Source: Aliivibrio sifiae (GTDB lineage Bacteria > Pseudomonadota > Gammaproteobacteria > Enterobacterales > Vibrionaceae). Taken from it: a stretch of DNA of 64,000 nt. Position 1 is the first letter of the stretch. Each line of letters opens with the position of its first letter. A program made the position numbers and the translations under genes. Under the pieces are notes generated by a model. The model worked only from the letters and a program-made list of their open reading frames with translations, was not told the origin of the DNA and made no database searches. The stretch spans positions 1,957,409 to 2,021,408 of the forward strand of contig NZ_MSCO01000001.1 of NCBI RefSeq assembly GCF_002954705.1, in the 5' to 3' direction. This document shows positions 45,490-54,288 of the stretch, piece after piece.

Positions 45490-46539
45490 TTAGAATTCAT
45501 AGCGAAGACCTAGGTGGTAGTAATCTTCTTCAGCATTGTTCCAATCAGTCATTACTGCACCAGCTGTCGTTGCATTACCGTTGTCACCATCACGCATTAC
45601 GTAACTTGTATAGATAGAAGAGCGAGCCGTTAAGTGGTATTGAACTTCAAACGTTGTATCTTTGTATTCCGCTTCATCACCGCCGCTGTTTTCTAATGAA
45701 CGGTAGCCCATACGTGCAGTCCAATCATCATTGATATCGTATACAGCTGTTAATTCATAGCTCTTATCTGTCGACTTATCAGAGTAAACGCCTTCAATTT
45801 CATCTTGGTTATACATTGCACCAAGTGTCAAAGCGTTTAATTTGTACTGAAGACCTGCACCCCAGAATGTGTAATCAGCATCAGGGTTTGCCGCATTATC
45901 ACCAGTACTGTTTGCTTGATATGCTAATACAGGCGCTAATGTACCAGCATCACCTAAATCAAACGTATAACGACCTACTGCATTGTAAGAACCATCTTGA
46001 TCTGAATCTGTGTTACCAAGAATGTATGCAACCGACATATCAAACGCACCAAAACTGTTTTGATATTGGATTGTGCCATCTTGACGGAAAGTTTGAGAAG
46101 ATGAATTATCAACTAACTGTGATTGACGACCCAGAACCACATCAGACGCGGCAAATACATCACCAATATCAGAAAGCATGATAACGCCAGAGGCTACACG
46201 ACCAAATGTCACCTTACCTGCTTCTGATGCATCAATACCAGCCCATACGTATCGAGGAGACCAATCACCATTACCGCGAGCTTCAGCTGCGTTTACTTGA
46301 TATTCAGCCCAACCAATAACAGATACTTGATCATTAACAACTTGAGAACCACCCAAACCGATACGAGCATCAAAATTACCAACAGAATCGCCATCATCAT
46401 TACGATCTGTAATATTGAAACCTAAACGGCTATACACATCAACTGTCGAACCATCTTCTGCTGTGTATACCGTTGCTGCTGAAGCTGAACCTGCCATTAA
46501 AAGTGCTGGTACTGCTAGTGCTAAAAGTGTCTTTTTCAT
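45490..46539 (-). CDS. OmpU-like general porin
   Basis: A 349-residue outer-membrane porin. A signal peptide (MKKTLLALAVPALLMAGSASA) is followed by VYTAEDGSTVDVYSRLGFNI and the repeated beta strands of a 16-stranded trimeric porin, including AEYQVN...WAGIDASEAGKVTFGR, and it ends in aromatic YEF as outer-membrane proteins do. Vibrio OmpU-type. Its upstream 500 bases hold CRP/FNR-like palindromes and are the likely control region. Confidence 0.9.
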   Translation of the reverse strand: MKKTLLALAVPALLMAGSASAATVYTAEDGSTVDVYSRLGFNITDRNDDGDSVGNFDARIGLGGSQVVNDQVSVIGWAEYQVNAAEARGNGDWSPRYVWAGIDASEAGKVTFGRVASGVIMLSDIGDVFAASDVVLGRQSQLVDNSSSQTFRQDGTIQYQNSFGAFDMSVAYILGNTDSDQDGSYNAVGRYTFDLGDAGTLAPVLAYQANSTGDNAANPDADYTFWGAGLQYKLNALTLGAMYNQDEIEGVYSDKSTDKSYELTAVYDINDDWTARMGYRSLENSGGDEAEYKDTTFEVQYHLTARSSIYTSYVMRDGDNGNATTAGAVMTDWNNAEEDYYHLGLRYEF

Positions 46540-47038
46540 GTTATACGCCCTATATTTTTGAACTTATTTTGGTTTAGCTGTTCTACTTGTTTAGACGCCA
46601 AACTCAAGAATACTTGTAATCCATACATGTTTATCTGAATCCGTTGAGACAAATCATGCCCTATTAATTCGCTCTAAAAAATAAAGCTCATTCATAGTTT
46701 GACCAAGTTCAAAAACAGCCTTTATAAAAAAGTATAAAAATATTAAAATCATAATGTTATTGCATTTACATCAAATTTTAAATTTACCTTTTTACACCTA
46801 GAAATACTCAAGATCACATTTTTCGAGTCTATAATTAACAATTTAGGTGATATTGATCACTACAAATTGATAACAAAAAAGGTCTTGTTAGCTTCTATTA
46901 GAAGGAAGATTTGAAGTGAATCACATTATTAATTTTGAGATAAAAAATAAATAGACGAGTAGATTTTTTATTGGCGGGTCTTTTTATTCTAGAAATGAAG
47001 AAGTACACTGCAGCCCTAATCTAATTTCAGGTCTGGTT
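46540..47038. other. porin-rlmA divergent intergenic region
   Basis: About 500 bases with no credible gene between the divergent porin and rlmA. AT-rich. It holds two dyads: TTGACCAAGTTCAA at 46699-46712 and GGTGATATTGATCACT at 46846-46861. Porin promoters in vibrios usually have long leaders. I see no clear hairpin that would mark an sRNA. Confidence 0.5.
46846..46861. promoter_or_regulatory. CRP/FNR-like palindrome upstream of porin gene
   Basis: GGTGATATTGATCACT has the core TGA-N8-TCA of CRP-family sites (GTGA-N6-TCAC is perfect) and lies about 310 bases from the porin start and 180 from rlmA. It could serve either gene. By eye only. Confidence 0.4.
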
Positions 47039-47848
47039 ATGTCTTATCAATGCCCTTTATGTCAATCCGAGTTGCACCTTACTAGCAACCAATATCGTTG
47101 TGAAAACAACCATCAGTTTGATAACGCGAAAGAAGGTTATGTAAACCTGATGCCTGCTCATCATAAACGTTCTAAAAATCCAGGCGATAATAAAGAAATG
47201 ATGCAAGCAAGACGTGCATTTCTAGAAGCAGGACATTACCAACCGATGCAACAACAAGTTGCAGATTTATGTCAGCATTACGTAACCGATAGCTCAGCCA
47301 ATCTATTAGATATTGGTTGTGGAGAAGGTTACTACACCTCTAAAATTGCAGAACAATTAAGTGGCGAAGGCGCAACCGTCTTTGGGCTTGATATTTCAAA
47401 GGTAGCAGTTAAATATGCAGCTAAACGCTATCTTAATTGCCAATTTAGCGTTGCTTCTAGTCACCGTTTACCCTTTTCTGACGAAAGCTTAGATGGCATC
47501 GTGCGTATTTATGCACCATGTAAAGCAGAAGAACTCCACCGCACAATTAAAGAATGTGGATACTTATTTACGGTAACGCCAGCAAGTCATCACTTGTATG
47601 AATTACGTGAAGGTGTATATGGTGATGTTCGCTTACATGATGAAACAGCAGAGGAACTCACAGGCTTTAAGCTTATTGAAGAGAAGAAATTAACTTACGA
47701 TATGCATTTAAATGGTCAAGAAGCATTACACTTATTAGACATGACACCTTTTGCATGGAAAGCAACAGCTGAGTTCAAAACTGAACTTAAAAATAAAGCT
47801 TCTTTTAACTGCAAAGCAGACTTTATGATTAGAGTTTATAAAAAGTAA
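47039..47848 (+). CDS. rlmA: 23S rRNA (guanine-745 N1) methyltransferase
   Basis: Methylates G745 of 23S rRNA using SAM. The 269-residue product has an N-terminal zinc finger (CPLCQSEL ... CENNHQF, about residues 5-27), the YVNLMPAHHKRSKNPGDNKEM signature region and the SAM motif LLDIGCGEGYYTSKI. A close paralogue, RlmA(II), acts at G748 in Gram-positives; Gram-negative origin favours G745. Intact single gene. Confidence 0.92.
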   Translation: MSYQCPLCQSELHLTSNQYRCENNHQFDNAKEGYVNLMPAHHKRSKNPGDNKEMMQARRAFLEAGHYQPMQQQVADLCQHYVTDSSANLLDIGCGEGYYTSKIAEQLSGEGATVFGLDISKVAVKYAAKRYLNCQFSVASSHRLPFSDESLDGIVRIYAPCKAEELHRTIKECGYLFTVTPASHHLYELREGVYGDVRLHDETAEELTGFKLIEEKKLTYDMHLNGQEALHLLDMTPFAWKATAEFKTELKNKASFNCKADFMIRVYKK

Positions 47849-47873
47849 ACAGCAGAAAGTATCAAAAATAAGA

Positions 47874-47918
47874 CGCCAGATAACTATTTAATTAATAACA
47901 AGTTATTTGGCATTTTTA
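47874..47918 (+). terminator. rlmA terminator
   Basis: A hairpin with GCCAGATAACT / AGTTATTTGGC and a 14-base AT-rich loop, then a T run. Confidence 0.7.
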
Positions 47919-47997
47919 TAAAAAACACCAATCCCCCTTCTATCTTGCTCTCACTTTTCGTCCATTCCTGCCTACAATATAAAAACGCAGCGTAAAA

Positions 47998-48013
47998 CTT
48001 GATGTAGATCACA
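47998..48013. promoter_or_regulatory. CRP/FNR-type site upstream of beta-barrel gene
   Basis: CTTGATGTAGATCACA fits an FNR box TTGAT-N4-ATCAA at 9 of 10 positions and a CRP site at its right half (TCACA). It lies about 100 bases before the gene at 48114. By eye only. Confidence 0.45.
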
Positions 48014-48113
48014 ATACACCGATAAAGCACCATTTTATCGAACTCCGAGAGAACAACGAGGAGAGATATTGTCTGGTCTGATACTTACATATTAATCAAT
48101 ATGGATGAATCTT

Positions 48114-48716
48114 ATGAAGTGTTTACTTATTTGTACGTTGCTGCTTATTTCTAATTATAGTTTCGCTAAGCTGGATAATGTTTACCTATCCTCTGGATTA
48201 GAAAAATCATCATTAACATTAAATGGGGCTGAAATTGATTTAGAAAAGGGAGCGTTCATAAAGATCGGTTATCCGTTTGTATTAGCGCCAAATTACAATC
48301 TCGTTGTTGAGTTAGAGTACAGCAAGATAGGGAGCTATGAACATCATTTAACCGATAATTTTGGCTATGATAATGTAGAAATAGATGCGAGTTCTATAGG
48401 CATGAACTTAAAATATCAATCTTATCTTTTTGATTCTGATTTCTATTTAGCAAGTATCCTTGGCGTTCATCAATATTCTTTAGATTTAATGGTTGATAGT
48501 TTATCTCAAACGAATACAAACGGAACAACCTTACAAACAACAATCTCTGGTGAAAAATCAATAAAGGAAGTCGGATTATCTTATGGCGTTGAAATTGGAT
48601 ACTCACTGCCATATTCATTAAATATAGCAGCAAGTTACACCATGGGGAGAGTAATTTCTGATGGCGTTGCTATCGACCTTTTATCAACTCAACTAATCTT
48701 GAGTTACATCTTTTAA
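48114..48716 (+). CDS. small outer-membrane beta-barrel protein
   Basis: A 200-residue protein with signal peptide MKCLLICTLLLISNYSFA, then alternating amphipathic strands (VYLSSGLEKSSL, LVVELEYSKIG) and a C-terminal Phe (LILSYIF), the usual signal for BAM insertion. It resembles 8-stranded OmpA-like/porin-family barrels. ATG 48114 is favoured by the compact signal peptide; ATG 48105 is in frame. Its last 24 bases overlap the converging clcA. Function unknown. Confidence 0.7.
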   Translation: MKCLLICTLLLISNYSFAKLDNVYLSSGLEKSSLTLNGAEIDLEKGAFIKIGYPFVLAPNYNLVVELEYSKIGSYEHHLTDNFGYDNVEIDASSIGMNLKYQSYLFDSDFYLASILGVHQYSLDLMVDSLSQTNTNGTTLQTTISGEKSIKEVGLSYGVEIGYSLPYSLNIAASYTMGRVISDGVAIDLLSTQLILSYIF

Positions 48717-50105
48717 AGGGGCTTGGCGATCTGTCCTCAACTCTTTGTCTTTAAGTGAAGATTGCTTCAATAAAGCAGAATATAAAGGTTGTCCACCTAA
48801 CGCCTGAGCAATAAAAGTAGCGCCTAGTGTTGTAACAAGTAAAGGCAATATCAATTGATAATTATTGGTCATCTCTACAACAAGAATTACACCAGTCACA
48901 GGCGCTCTCACTGTTGCAGCAAATAACGCCCCCATCCCGGCAATCGCATAGACTCCAGGGCTTGATATCCAGCCAGGGAACCAAGTTGACATTACGACAC
49001 CATAAGATAGACCAAGTAAAGTACCTAATGCCAACATCGGAGCAAAAATACCGCCCGGTGCTCCCGATGAGAAACAGGCGACCGTCACCACGACTCGTAA
49101 AACAAAGAAACCAACCATAAGCACCCAAGCCATTGGGCTATAAAACATCTCAGTAATGATTTCCATGCCACTACCAGATAATTCTGGAATAACTAAATGC
49201 AGCAAAGCAAAAGTGCCACCAAACGCCGCGCCCATCAATACGATACGAGACAACTTATTCTGATGAATTTGTTTTACTTTACTTGTTCCTTTTAGAATCC
49301 ATTTATTAAAGTTAACCCCAATAATGCCAAATATAATACCCAGAATCGCAAATAATATTAGAGAACGAAGTGGAGGAACCTCAAAGCTTGGAATAGTTAA
49401 AAATGCTTCTTGCCCATGTAAGGAACGCATAACAATGGTTGCAACGGCAGTCGCTAATGTCACACACTTAATAGATGTAATGTTATATCTAAATTGAGGT
49501 CGCATCTCTTCAACTACAAACAAGATCCCCGCTAAAGGTGCATTAAATGCAGCGGCTAAACCTGCTGCTGCACCAGCTGCTGTTAATATATGAGAAGAAT
49601 GACTAAATCGTTTTCCTTTACTTGCAATCATTCGCCCTACAGTACCACCAATTTGAATTGATGGCCCTTCACGACCAAGTACCATTCCTGAAGCAATAGT
49701 TAGCGTCCCTGCAATAAATTTAACAGGTAGCACCCTCGCCCAACGAATTTCCTGAGTACCATCCAATGCCCCTTCAATATGAGGAATACCACTACCCGCT
49801 GTTTCTGGTGCAAACTTAAACGTAAGCCAAAAACCCAAAGCGGCCATTGCAGCCCCTGCGAGTACAGCGGCAACTGGAGCTAGATATTCTGAATAAGGAA
49901 AGCTATGAATGAAATGTAGACGTTGTTCTGAAATCAAACGGATTGAAGCTTCAAATAAAGCCACAACAGAACCCGCAATACCACCAACTAAAGCAGATAG
50001 AAAAAGCAGTGCATAGTAATCAGTTTGTGTAGTTAAAAATTTAGGTGTTGTGCGATGCTTTAACATCCCACCTTGAAAGAAACGAAAATTGGGTGATTTT
50101 GGCAT
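48693..50105 (-). CDS. clcA: H+/Cl- exchange transporter ClcA
   Basis: A CLC-family antiporter in the inner membrane. E. coli ClcA supports extreme acid resistance. The 470-residue product has the selectivity motifs GSGIPH, GREGPSIQIGG (with the gating Glu) and GAPGGIFAPML, and about 11-12 hydrophobic segments; no CBS domains. It overlaps the converging beta-barrel gene by 24 bases. An exact FNR-type box lies about 140 bases upstream of its start. Confidence 0.95.
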   Translation of the reverse strand: MPKSPNFRFFQGGMLKHRTTPKFLTTQTDYYALLFLSALVGGIAGSVVALFEASIRLISEQRLHFIHSFPYSEYLAPVAAVLAGAAMAALGFWLTFKFAPETAGSGIPHIEGALDGTQEIRWARVLPVKFIAGTLTIASGMVLGREGPSIQIGGTVGRMIASKGKRFSHSSHILTAAGAAAGLAAAFNAPLAGILFVVEEMRPQFRYNITSIKCVTLATAVATIVMRSLHGQEAFLTIPSFEVPPLRSLILFAILGIIFGIIGVNFNKWILKGTSKVKQIHQNKLSRIVLMGAAFGGTFALLHLVIPELSGSGMEIITEMFYSPMAWVLMVGFFVLRVVVTVACFSSGAPGGIFAPMLALGTLLGLSYGVVMSTWFPGWISSPGVYAIAGMGALFAATVRAPVTGVILVVEMTNNYQLILPLLVTTLGATFIAQALGGQPLYSALLKQSSLKDKELRTDRQAPLKDVTQD

Positions 50106-50241
50106 TTATCGTATCAACTTAGCACTAAAGAGCATTATGAGCGTTACAGAACAGAGATCATAAATAATTATACGCTCTGCATCTGAATAGACCCTAACCA
50201 TTTACAAAAACTTAGATTGATTAAATGACCAAGATCGAAGT

Positions 50242-50255
50242 TTGATATAAATCAA
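50242..50255. promoter_or_regulatory. FNR-type box upstream of clcA
   Basis: TTGATATAAATCAA is an exact match to the FNR consensus TTGAT-N4-ATCAA. It lies 137-150 bases before the clcA start, in the gap between clcA and the end of lpxM, so clcA is the only gene it could easily control. Confidence 0.55.
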
Positions 50256-50272
50256 AAAAATAAATAGACACA

Positions 50273-50306
50273 AAAAAAGCCCATTTCAAAGTGAAGTGAG
50301 CTTTAT
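50273..50306 (-). terminator. lpxM terminator
   Basis: On the minus strand, AAAGCTCACTT / AAATGGGCTTT (two mismatches) followed by seven T residues, about 20 bases after the lpxM stop. Confidence 0.75.
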
Positions 50307-50327
50307 AAAAATTACATTTTATCAATC

Positions 50328-51269
50328 TTAATAAAGACGGCTACCATCTGGACGAGAGCGCAGTAAATTAAGTACCCACATATATTGCTCTGGACGCTCA
50401 GTAACCAACTGCTCAATTGCAATATTCATTGCACGAGCATCGGTTTCTTCATCACCAGATGGAAAATCAGCAATCGCAGGTAGAGTAATAATTTCAAACT
50501 GCCCTGTTTCTGCATTATAAGATGGCAACATTGGAACCACTTTCGCTTTTGATAAACGAGCCAATTTACCAAAACCTTTTAATGTCGCTTTTTGAGTCGC
50601 AAAGAAAGGCACGAATACACTATTTTGTGGTCCATGATCCTCATCTGGTAAATAATAGGCTAAATAACCTTCTCTAATTGCTTTAATTAACGGTTTAATT
50701 CCTGCACTACGAGCATAAATTTTACCACCATACTGCATACGCTGAACATGCATTAGCCAATCAGTAATTGGGTTCTTCTGAGGTTTCATCATAGTCGTCA
50801 CATGGTAACCACGAGACGCAAGTAAGATCGCAGGAAAATCAATCGCCCACGCATGGGGAGCAAGAATAATAATATTCTCTTTTTGCTCTAAAAGAGGGAA
50901 TAAATTCTCGCCACCAACAAAAATACCTCTATTTTCATTATGTTTGCGACTGCGAACAATTAACTCAGAGAACCCAAGCATAACTTGGGCCCCTGTAATA
51001 TAGGTATCTTCTAGTAACTTTTGTTGCTCTTGCTCTGACTTCTCAGGAAAACAAGTCGCAATGTTCAATTTAGCGCGTTTAATCCCACCACTTGGCTTTT
51101 TAAGTACCAATTTAACTATCTTTGCTGCTAACTTGTCACGTACTCGAAAAGGAACAAACGCCAAAATAACAGCGAAACCAACCCCTAACCATGTAAGCCA
51201 ATATCTAGGATGGAGAAACGCCCACTGAAAAGTTGGGTTATATACATTTTTATCGACTTTTTCACTCAT
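50328..51269 (-). CDS. lpxM: lipid A acyltransferase LpxM (MsbB)
   Basis: Adds a secondary acyl chain to Kdo2-lipid A at the inner membrane. The product has one N-terminal membrane segment (about residues 22-42), the catalytic HX4D motif HAWAID, and the LpxM-type segments YLPDEDHG and FVPFFATQKATL. The C-terminus YMWVLNLLRSRPDG also fits LpxM better than LpxL. ATG 51269 is chosen over a GTG four codons earlier; the choice is not firm. Intact. Confidence 0.9.
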   Translation of the reverse strand: MSEKVDKNVYNPTFQWAFLHPRYWLTWLGVGFAVILAFVPFRVRDKLAAKIVKLVLKKPSGGIKRAKLNIATCFPEKSEQEQQKLLEDTYITGAQVMLGFSELIVRSRKHNENRGIFVGGENLFPLLEQKENIIILAPHAWAIDFPAILLASRGYHVTTMMKPQKNPITDWLMHVQRMQYGGKIYARSAGIKPLIKAIREGYLAYYLPDEDHGPQNSVFVPFFATQKATLKGFGKLARLSKAKVVPMLPSYNAETGQFEIITLPAIADFPSGDEETDARAMNIAIEQLVTERPEQYMWVLNLLRSRPDGSRLY

Positions 51270-51347
51270 GAATAGATTCACTTATTCTTCATTATAAGCC
51301 GATTATGATATAACAAAGCATTGCTGATAGAAACCAAGGAAATACGA

Positions 51348-51773
51348 ATGGCTTTTCAATTACCCCCCCGTTTAGAACAAGACTGCATCATTTTAGGTGA
51401 CCTTCCTTTATGTAAAGTATTAATGATTAAAGAAGAGATCGGCCCTTGGTTAATTTTAGTACCAAGAATTAATGAATTAAAAGAAATACACCATATGACA
51501 GAAGCACAACAAATTCAGTTTATTCAAGAATCAAGTGCGGTAGCTCAACTGTTAGAAGATAACTTTGCACCAGATAAAATTAACATTGGTGCATTAGGGA
51601 ATTTAGTTCCTCAACTTCACATCCACCACATTGCTCGCTTTACTACAGATTGCGCTTGGCCGGGACCAGTATGGGGAAATACAAATGGTGTAATAAGAGA
51701 GCAATCGGCTCAAACCTCATTGGTGTATTCGCTTCGTGACAAACTAGATGCTATATCGGGCTTTAAACGTTAG
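51348..51773 (+). CDS. HIT-family nucleotide hydrolase
   Basis: A 141-residue histidine-triad protein. The start at ATG 51348 (MAFQLPPRLEQD) follows CAAGGAAATA. The core contains the histidine motif HIHHIARF, a variant of HxHxHxx, near residue 91. HIT proteins hydrolyse nucleoside phosphoramidates or dinucleoside polyphosphates; the substrate here is unknown. The gene is divergent from lpxM with about 80 bases between starts. Confidence 0.85.
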   Translation: MAFQLPPRLEQDCIILGDLPLCKVLMIKEEIGPWLILVPRINELKEIHHMTEAQQIQFIQESSAVAQLLEDNFAPDKINIGALGNLVPQLHIHHIARFTTDCAWPGPVWGNTNGVIREQSAQTSLVYSLRDKLDAISGFKR

Positions 51774-51802
51774 TTAACAACGAATAAAAAATGATGATAT
51801 AA

Positions 51803-51833
51803 AAAAGGCAGGACTCAATCGACCTGCCTTTCT
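51803..51833 (+). terminator. HIT gene / yfcL terminator
   Basis: A stem AAAGGCAGG / CCTGCCTTT with a 10-base loop between converging genes; A and T runs on both sides, the A run being stronger. Confidence 0.8.
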
Positions 51834-51854
51834 TCTAATTTGATACTGCTAATT

Positions 51855-52133
51855 CTAAGCGTTTTGCAGTTCATCCCATAGATCGGCAACAATAATGCGA
51901 TCTGCAGGAGATAACTCTGACTTTGCAGCGTCAAGACTTTCATTGATACGTACTTTCAAAACTTCAATATCAGCAATGCCTTCTTCTTCACACTTAGCAA
52001 CAGATAATGAAATGTGGCCTCTTAAATAGCCGCCAGCAAATAGCTCATCATCCGACGCTGTTTCAATACGAGCATCAATCAGTTCAAGCATTTTTTCTTC
52101 AAATTCAATGATCATCTTTTTCCTATTGGACAA
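51855..52133 (-). CDS. yfcL: YfcL family protein
   Basis: A 92-residue acidic helical protein (MIIEFEEKMLELIDARIETASDDELFAGGYLRGHISL) matching YfcL. Function unknown. It overlaps the end of epmC by 11 bases, so the two are translated from one message. The pairing epmC-yfcL is conserved in enterobacteria, next to aroC and related genes. Confidence 0.88.
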   Translation of the reverse strand: MSNRKKMIIEFEEKMLELIDARIETASDDELFAGGYLRGHISLSVAKCEEEGIADIEVLKVRINESLDAAKSELSPADRIIVADLWDELQNA

Positions 52134-52653
52134 TAAATTGTTCTTTCGTTAGAGGGGCTATTTGATAAAACTCACGCAATGCATTTGACAACATTTCTAC
52201 ACGTGGAGGTAATCCATTATCTAAAATACCCATCACTTCATTATTTACTTTAGCCATGAATGCTAAACGATCTGGCTCGAAATCACCATTTAAGTTGTCA
52301 CAACTAACATTAAATTTTAAACCAGCACTTAATGATAGGATCCATTCGTACGCTTGAGGACGGATCTCCACCTTCTCAAACTCAGATTGAACCTGTTCAG
52401 TTCGACCGTCTGGTTCATACCAATAACCAAAATCTTCTAATAACCGACGTTCAGGGCCAGCAACACACCAATGCGCAATTTCATGCATACCTGATTGATA
52501 AAAACCACGAGCAAAAATAATTCGATGATAATCAAACTCACTATCTGCAGGTAAGTAAATAGGTTCATCGCCACCTAATACGAGTTTAGTATTAAAAGAC
52601 TCAAGAAAAGTAGCATTAAATATAGAAATTAAATCTGAGTATTGATGAGGCAT
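52123..52653 (-). CDS. epmC: EF-P hydroxylase EpmC (YfcM)
   Basis: Hydroxylates the beta-lysyl-lysine of elongation factor P. The 176-residue product has the metal-site motif HEIAHWC and further family patches (GPERRLLEDFGYWYEPDGR, KFNVSCDNLNG). It matches E. coli YfcM (182 residues) along its length. epmA and epmB are not in this window. Overlaps yfcL. Confidence 0.93.
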   Translation of the reverse strand: MPHQYSDLISIFNATFLESFNTKLVLGGDEPIYLPADSEFDYHRIIFARGFYQSGMHEIAHWCVAGPERRLLEDFGYWYEPDGRTEQVQSEFEKVEIRPQAYEWILSLSAGLKFNVSCDNLNGDFEPDRLAFMAKVNNEVMGILDNGLPPRVEMLSNALREFYQIAPLTKEQFIVQ

Positions 52654-52825
52654 ACGAAAAGCTTAGCAATAATAAAGAGGGCGACATTCTACCTGAAGCA
52701 AAGACAAAGACCTATCTAGATAAATAATTTTTATCCTCTGTTTCAAAATTATTCATTATCTGTAAAAAGTGTGCACTGATATTCTCAATAATTATCTCTT
52801 TCCTTCTACTGGATCTTCACCACCC

Positions 52826-53353
52826 GTGAATGACATCACTTTGCAACTTGCTCAATTACTTGATTTAGGCCCTTTTTCTTGGACTGCTATTTCAGCTTGT
52901 GCTTTTAACGGTTTATTAATTGGTATTGAAAGGCAAACCAGAGGGAAACCAGTAGGAATAAGAACCTCTATTTTAATTATTTCAGGTACTTATTTTTTCT
53001 TAGCGATGGCTATGTCTTTATCTGTTAATTCCCTTGACCATGCACGAGTTCTTGGACAAATCATTACCGGTATTGGCTTTCTTGGTGCCGGAGTAATGAT
53101 GACTCTCGATGAAAAAATCCACGGCGTTACCTCTGCCGCCATCATTTGGGTTTTAGCCGCATTAGGAATGATGATAGCACTGGGTTACATTCAACAATCA
53201 ATCATAATTACTTTACTCGCTTTATTTGTTTTATTAGGTATTGATAAGCTTGAGAATACGTTTAAAAGTCTTCGTCGAGGCGTACATCAAAAATTCCTTA
53301 ATATAAGAACCCACAAACCAAGATCTCAAAACCTCGACAATAGGCATAAATAA
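52826..53353 (+). CDS. MgtC/SapB-family membrane protein
   Basis: An inner-membrane protein of about 175 residues with four to five hydrophobic helices and the MgtC signatures GLLIGIERQTRGKPVGIRTS and GIGFLGAGVMM, followed by GVTSAAIIWVLAALG. The C-terminal tail is basic. The start is unclear: GTG 52826 (NDITLQLAQLL) is used here; the frame is open to GTG 52769. Neither has a good ribosome site. MgtC proteins are tied to Mg2+ limitation and virulence; the role here is unknown. Confidence 0.8.
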   Translation: MNDITLQLAQLLDLGPFSWTAISACAFNGLLIGIERQTRGKPVGIRTSILIISGTYFFLAMAMSLSVNSLDHARVLGQIITGIGFLGAGVMMTLDEKIHGVTSAAIIWVLAALGMMIALGYIQQSIIITLLALFVLLGIDKLENTFKSLRRGVHQKFLNIRTHKPRSQNLDNRHK

Positions 53354-53464
53354 AACTAATCCGAAAAGAATCAGAATAGTTTTTTTCATTCGTCATTATT
53401 GATTTAATCTCATAAAATCCCTGCCTTATTATTTCACCAACACGACACGGTATGGTATTAGAAA

Positions 53465-54103
53465 ATGTTATTAACAATTCTTTATATTATTGGGATTACA
53501 GCTGAAGCAATGACAGGTGCATTAGCCGCTGGTAAGAAAAAAATGGATTGGTTTGGTGTTATGCTGGTGGCCAGTGCAACAGCAATTGGTGGCGGTACTG
53601 TGCGTGACATCTTGCTGGGTCACTATCCAGTTGGTTGGGTGAAGAATCCACATTTTCTTGTTATCACTTGCATAGCAGGCGTATTAACCACATGGATTGG
53701 CCCATGGGTAGCAAAAAACCATCGTTTCTTTGTATTATTAGATGCAATTGGTCTTATTGTTTTTAGTATTATCGGCTCTCAAGTCGCATTAGATATGGGG
53801 TTACATCCATTAATTTGTGTGGTTGCCGCTATCGTCACTGGTGTGTTTGGTGGTTTATTACGTGATTTATTCTGTCGCCAAATGCCAATGGTATTGCACA
53901 AAGAACTGTATGCGTCTATATCACTATTATCCTCTGTTCTATACATCGGATTATTACACTTTAATGTCAGCGAATTGATCGCAACTATCGCTACCATTAT
54001 TATCGGTTTCTCTGCTCGTATGGCAGCAGTAAAATTTGGTTGGTGCTTACCAGTGTTTCATTTAGATATTACCGAAGATCAGCCTGAAAGCGTTAAGAAG
54101 TGA
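53465..54103 (+). CDS. TRIC-family cation channel (YadS/YicG-like)
   Basis: A 212-residue membrane protein with two homologous halves of three helices (UPF0126/TRIC). The signatures GGGTVRDILLG and GVFGGLLRDLF occur once in each half. Prokaryotic TRIC proteins form K+/Na+-permeable trimers; the bacterial role is not fixed. Seven membrane segments are expected. A repeat-rich stretch and a terminator follow. Confidence 0.9.
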   Translation: MLLTILYIIGITAEAMTGALAAGKKKMDWFGVMLVASATAIGGGTVRDILLGHYPVGWVKNPHFLVITCIAGVLTTWIGPWVAKNHRFFVLLDAIGLIVFSIIGSQVALDMGLHPLICVVAAIVTGVFGGLLRDLFCRQMPMVLHKELYASISLLSSVLYIGLLHFNVSELIATIATIIIGFSARMAAVKFGWCLPVFHLDITEDQPESVKK

Positions 54104-54116
54104 TAAACGTTAAAGA

Positions 54117-54288
54117 GGCTAGGGACGAGATCTTAGGGGCTAGGAAGAGCTAAATATCAAATACAAACAGAAAGAGCCAGATCGAATGTAACTTCAATCT
54201 GGCTCTTTTTATTTATGTCTATTAATAGTAGAGGAAGGTTCTTCCGCTCTTAACTCGTCCCTAAAAACTAGTCCCTATCTCCTACCAC
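54117..54288. repeat. imperfect inverted repeat flanking a terminator
   Basis: The left arm (54117-54150) contains TAGGGACGAG and TAGGGGCTAGGAAGAGC; the right arm (54238-54288), read in reverse, contains TTAGGGACGAGTTAAGAGC and ATAGGGACTAG. The two arms enclose the TRIC/aroC terminator. The right arm reaches the aroC stop codon. Confidence 0.5.
54171..54210 (+). terminator. TRIC-gene/aroC terminator
   Basis: A stem AAAGAGCCAGAT / ATCTGGCTCTTT with a 14-base loop, then a T run, between converging genes. Confidence 0.85.
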
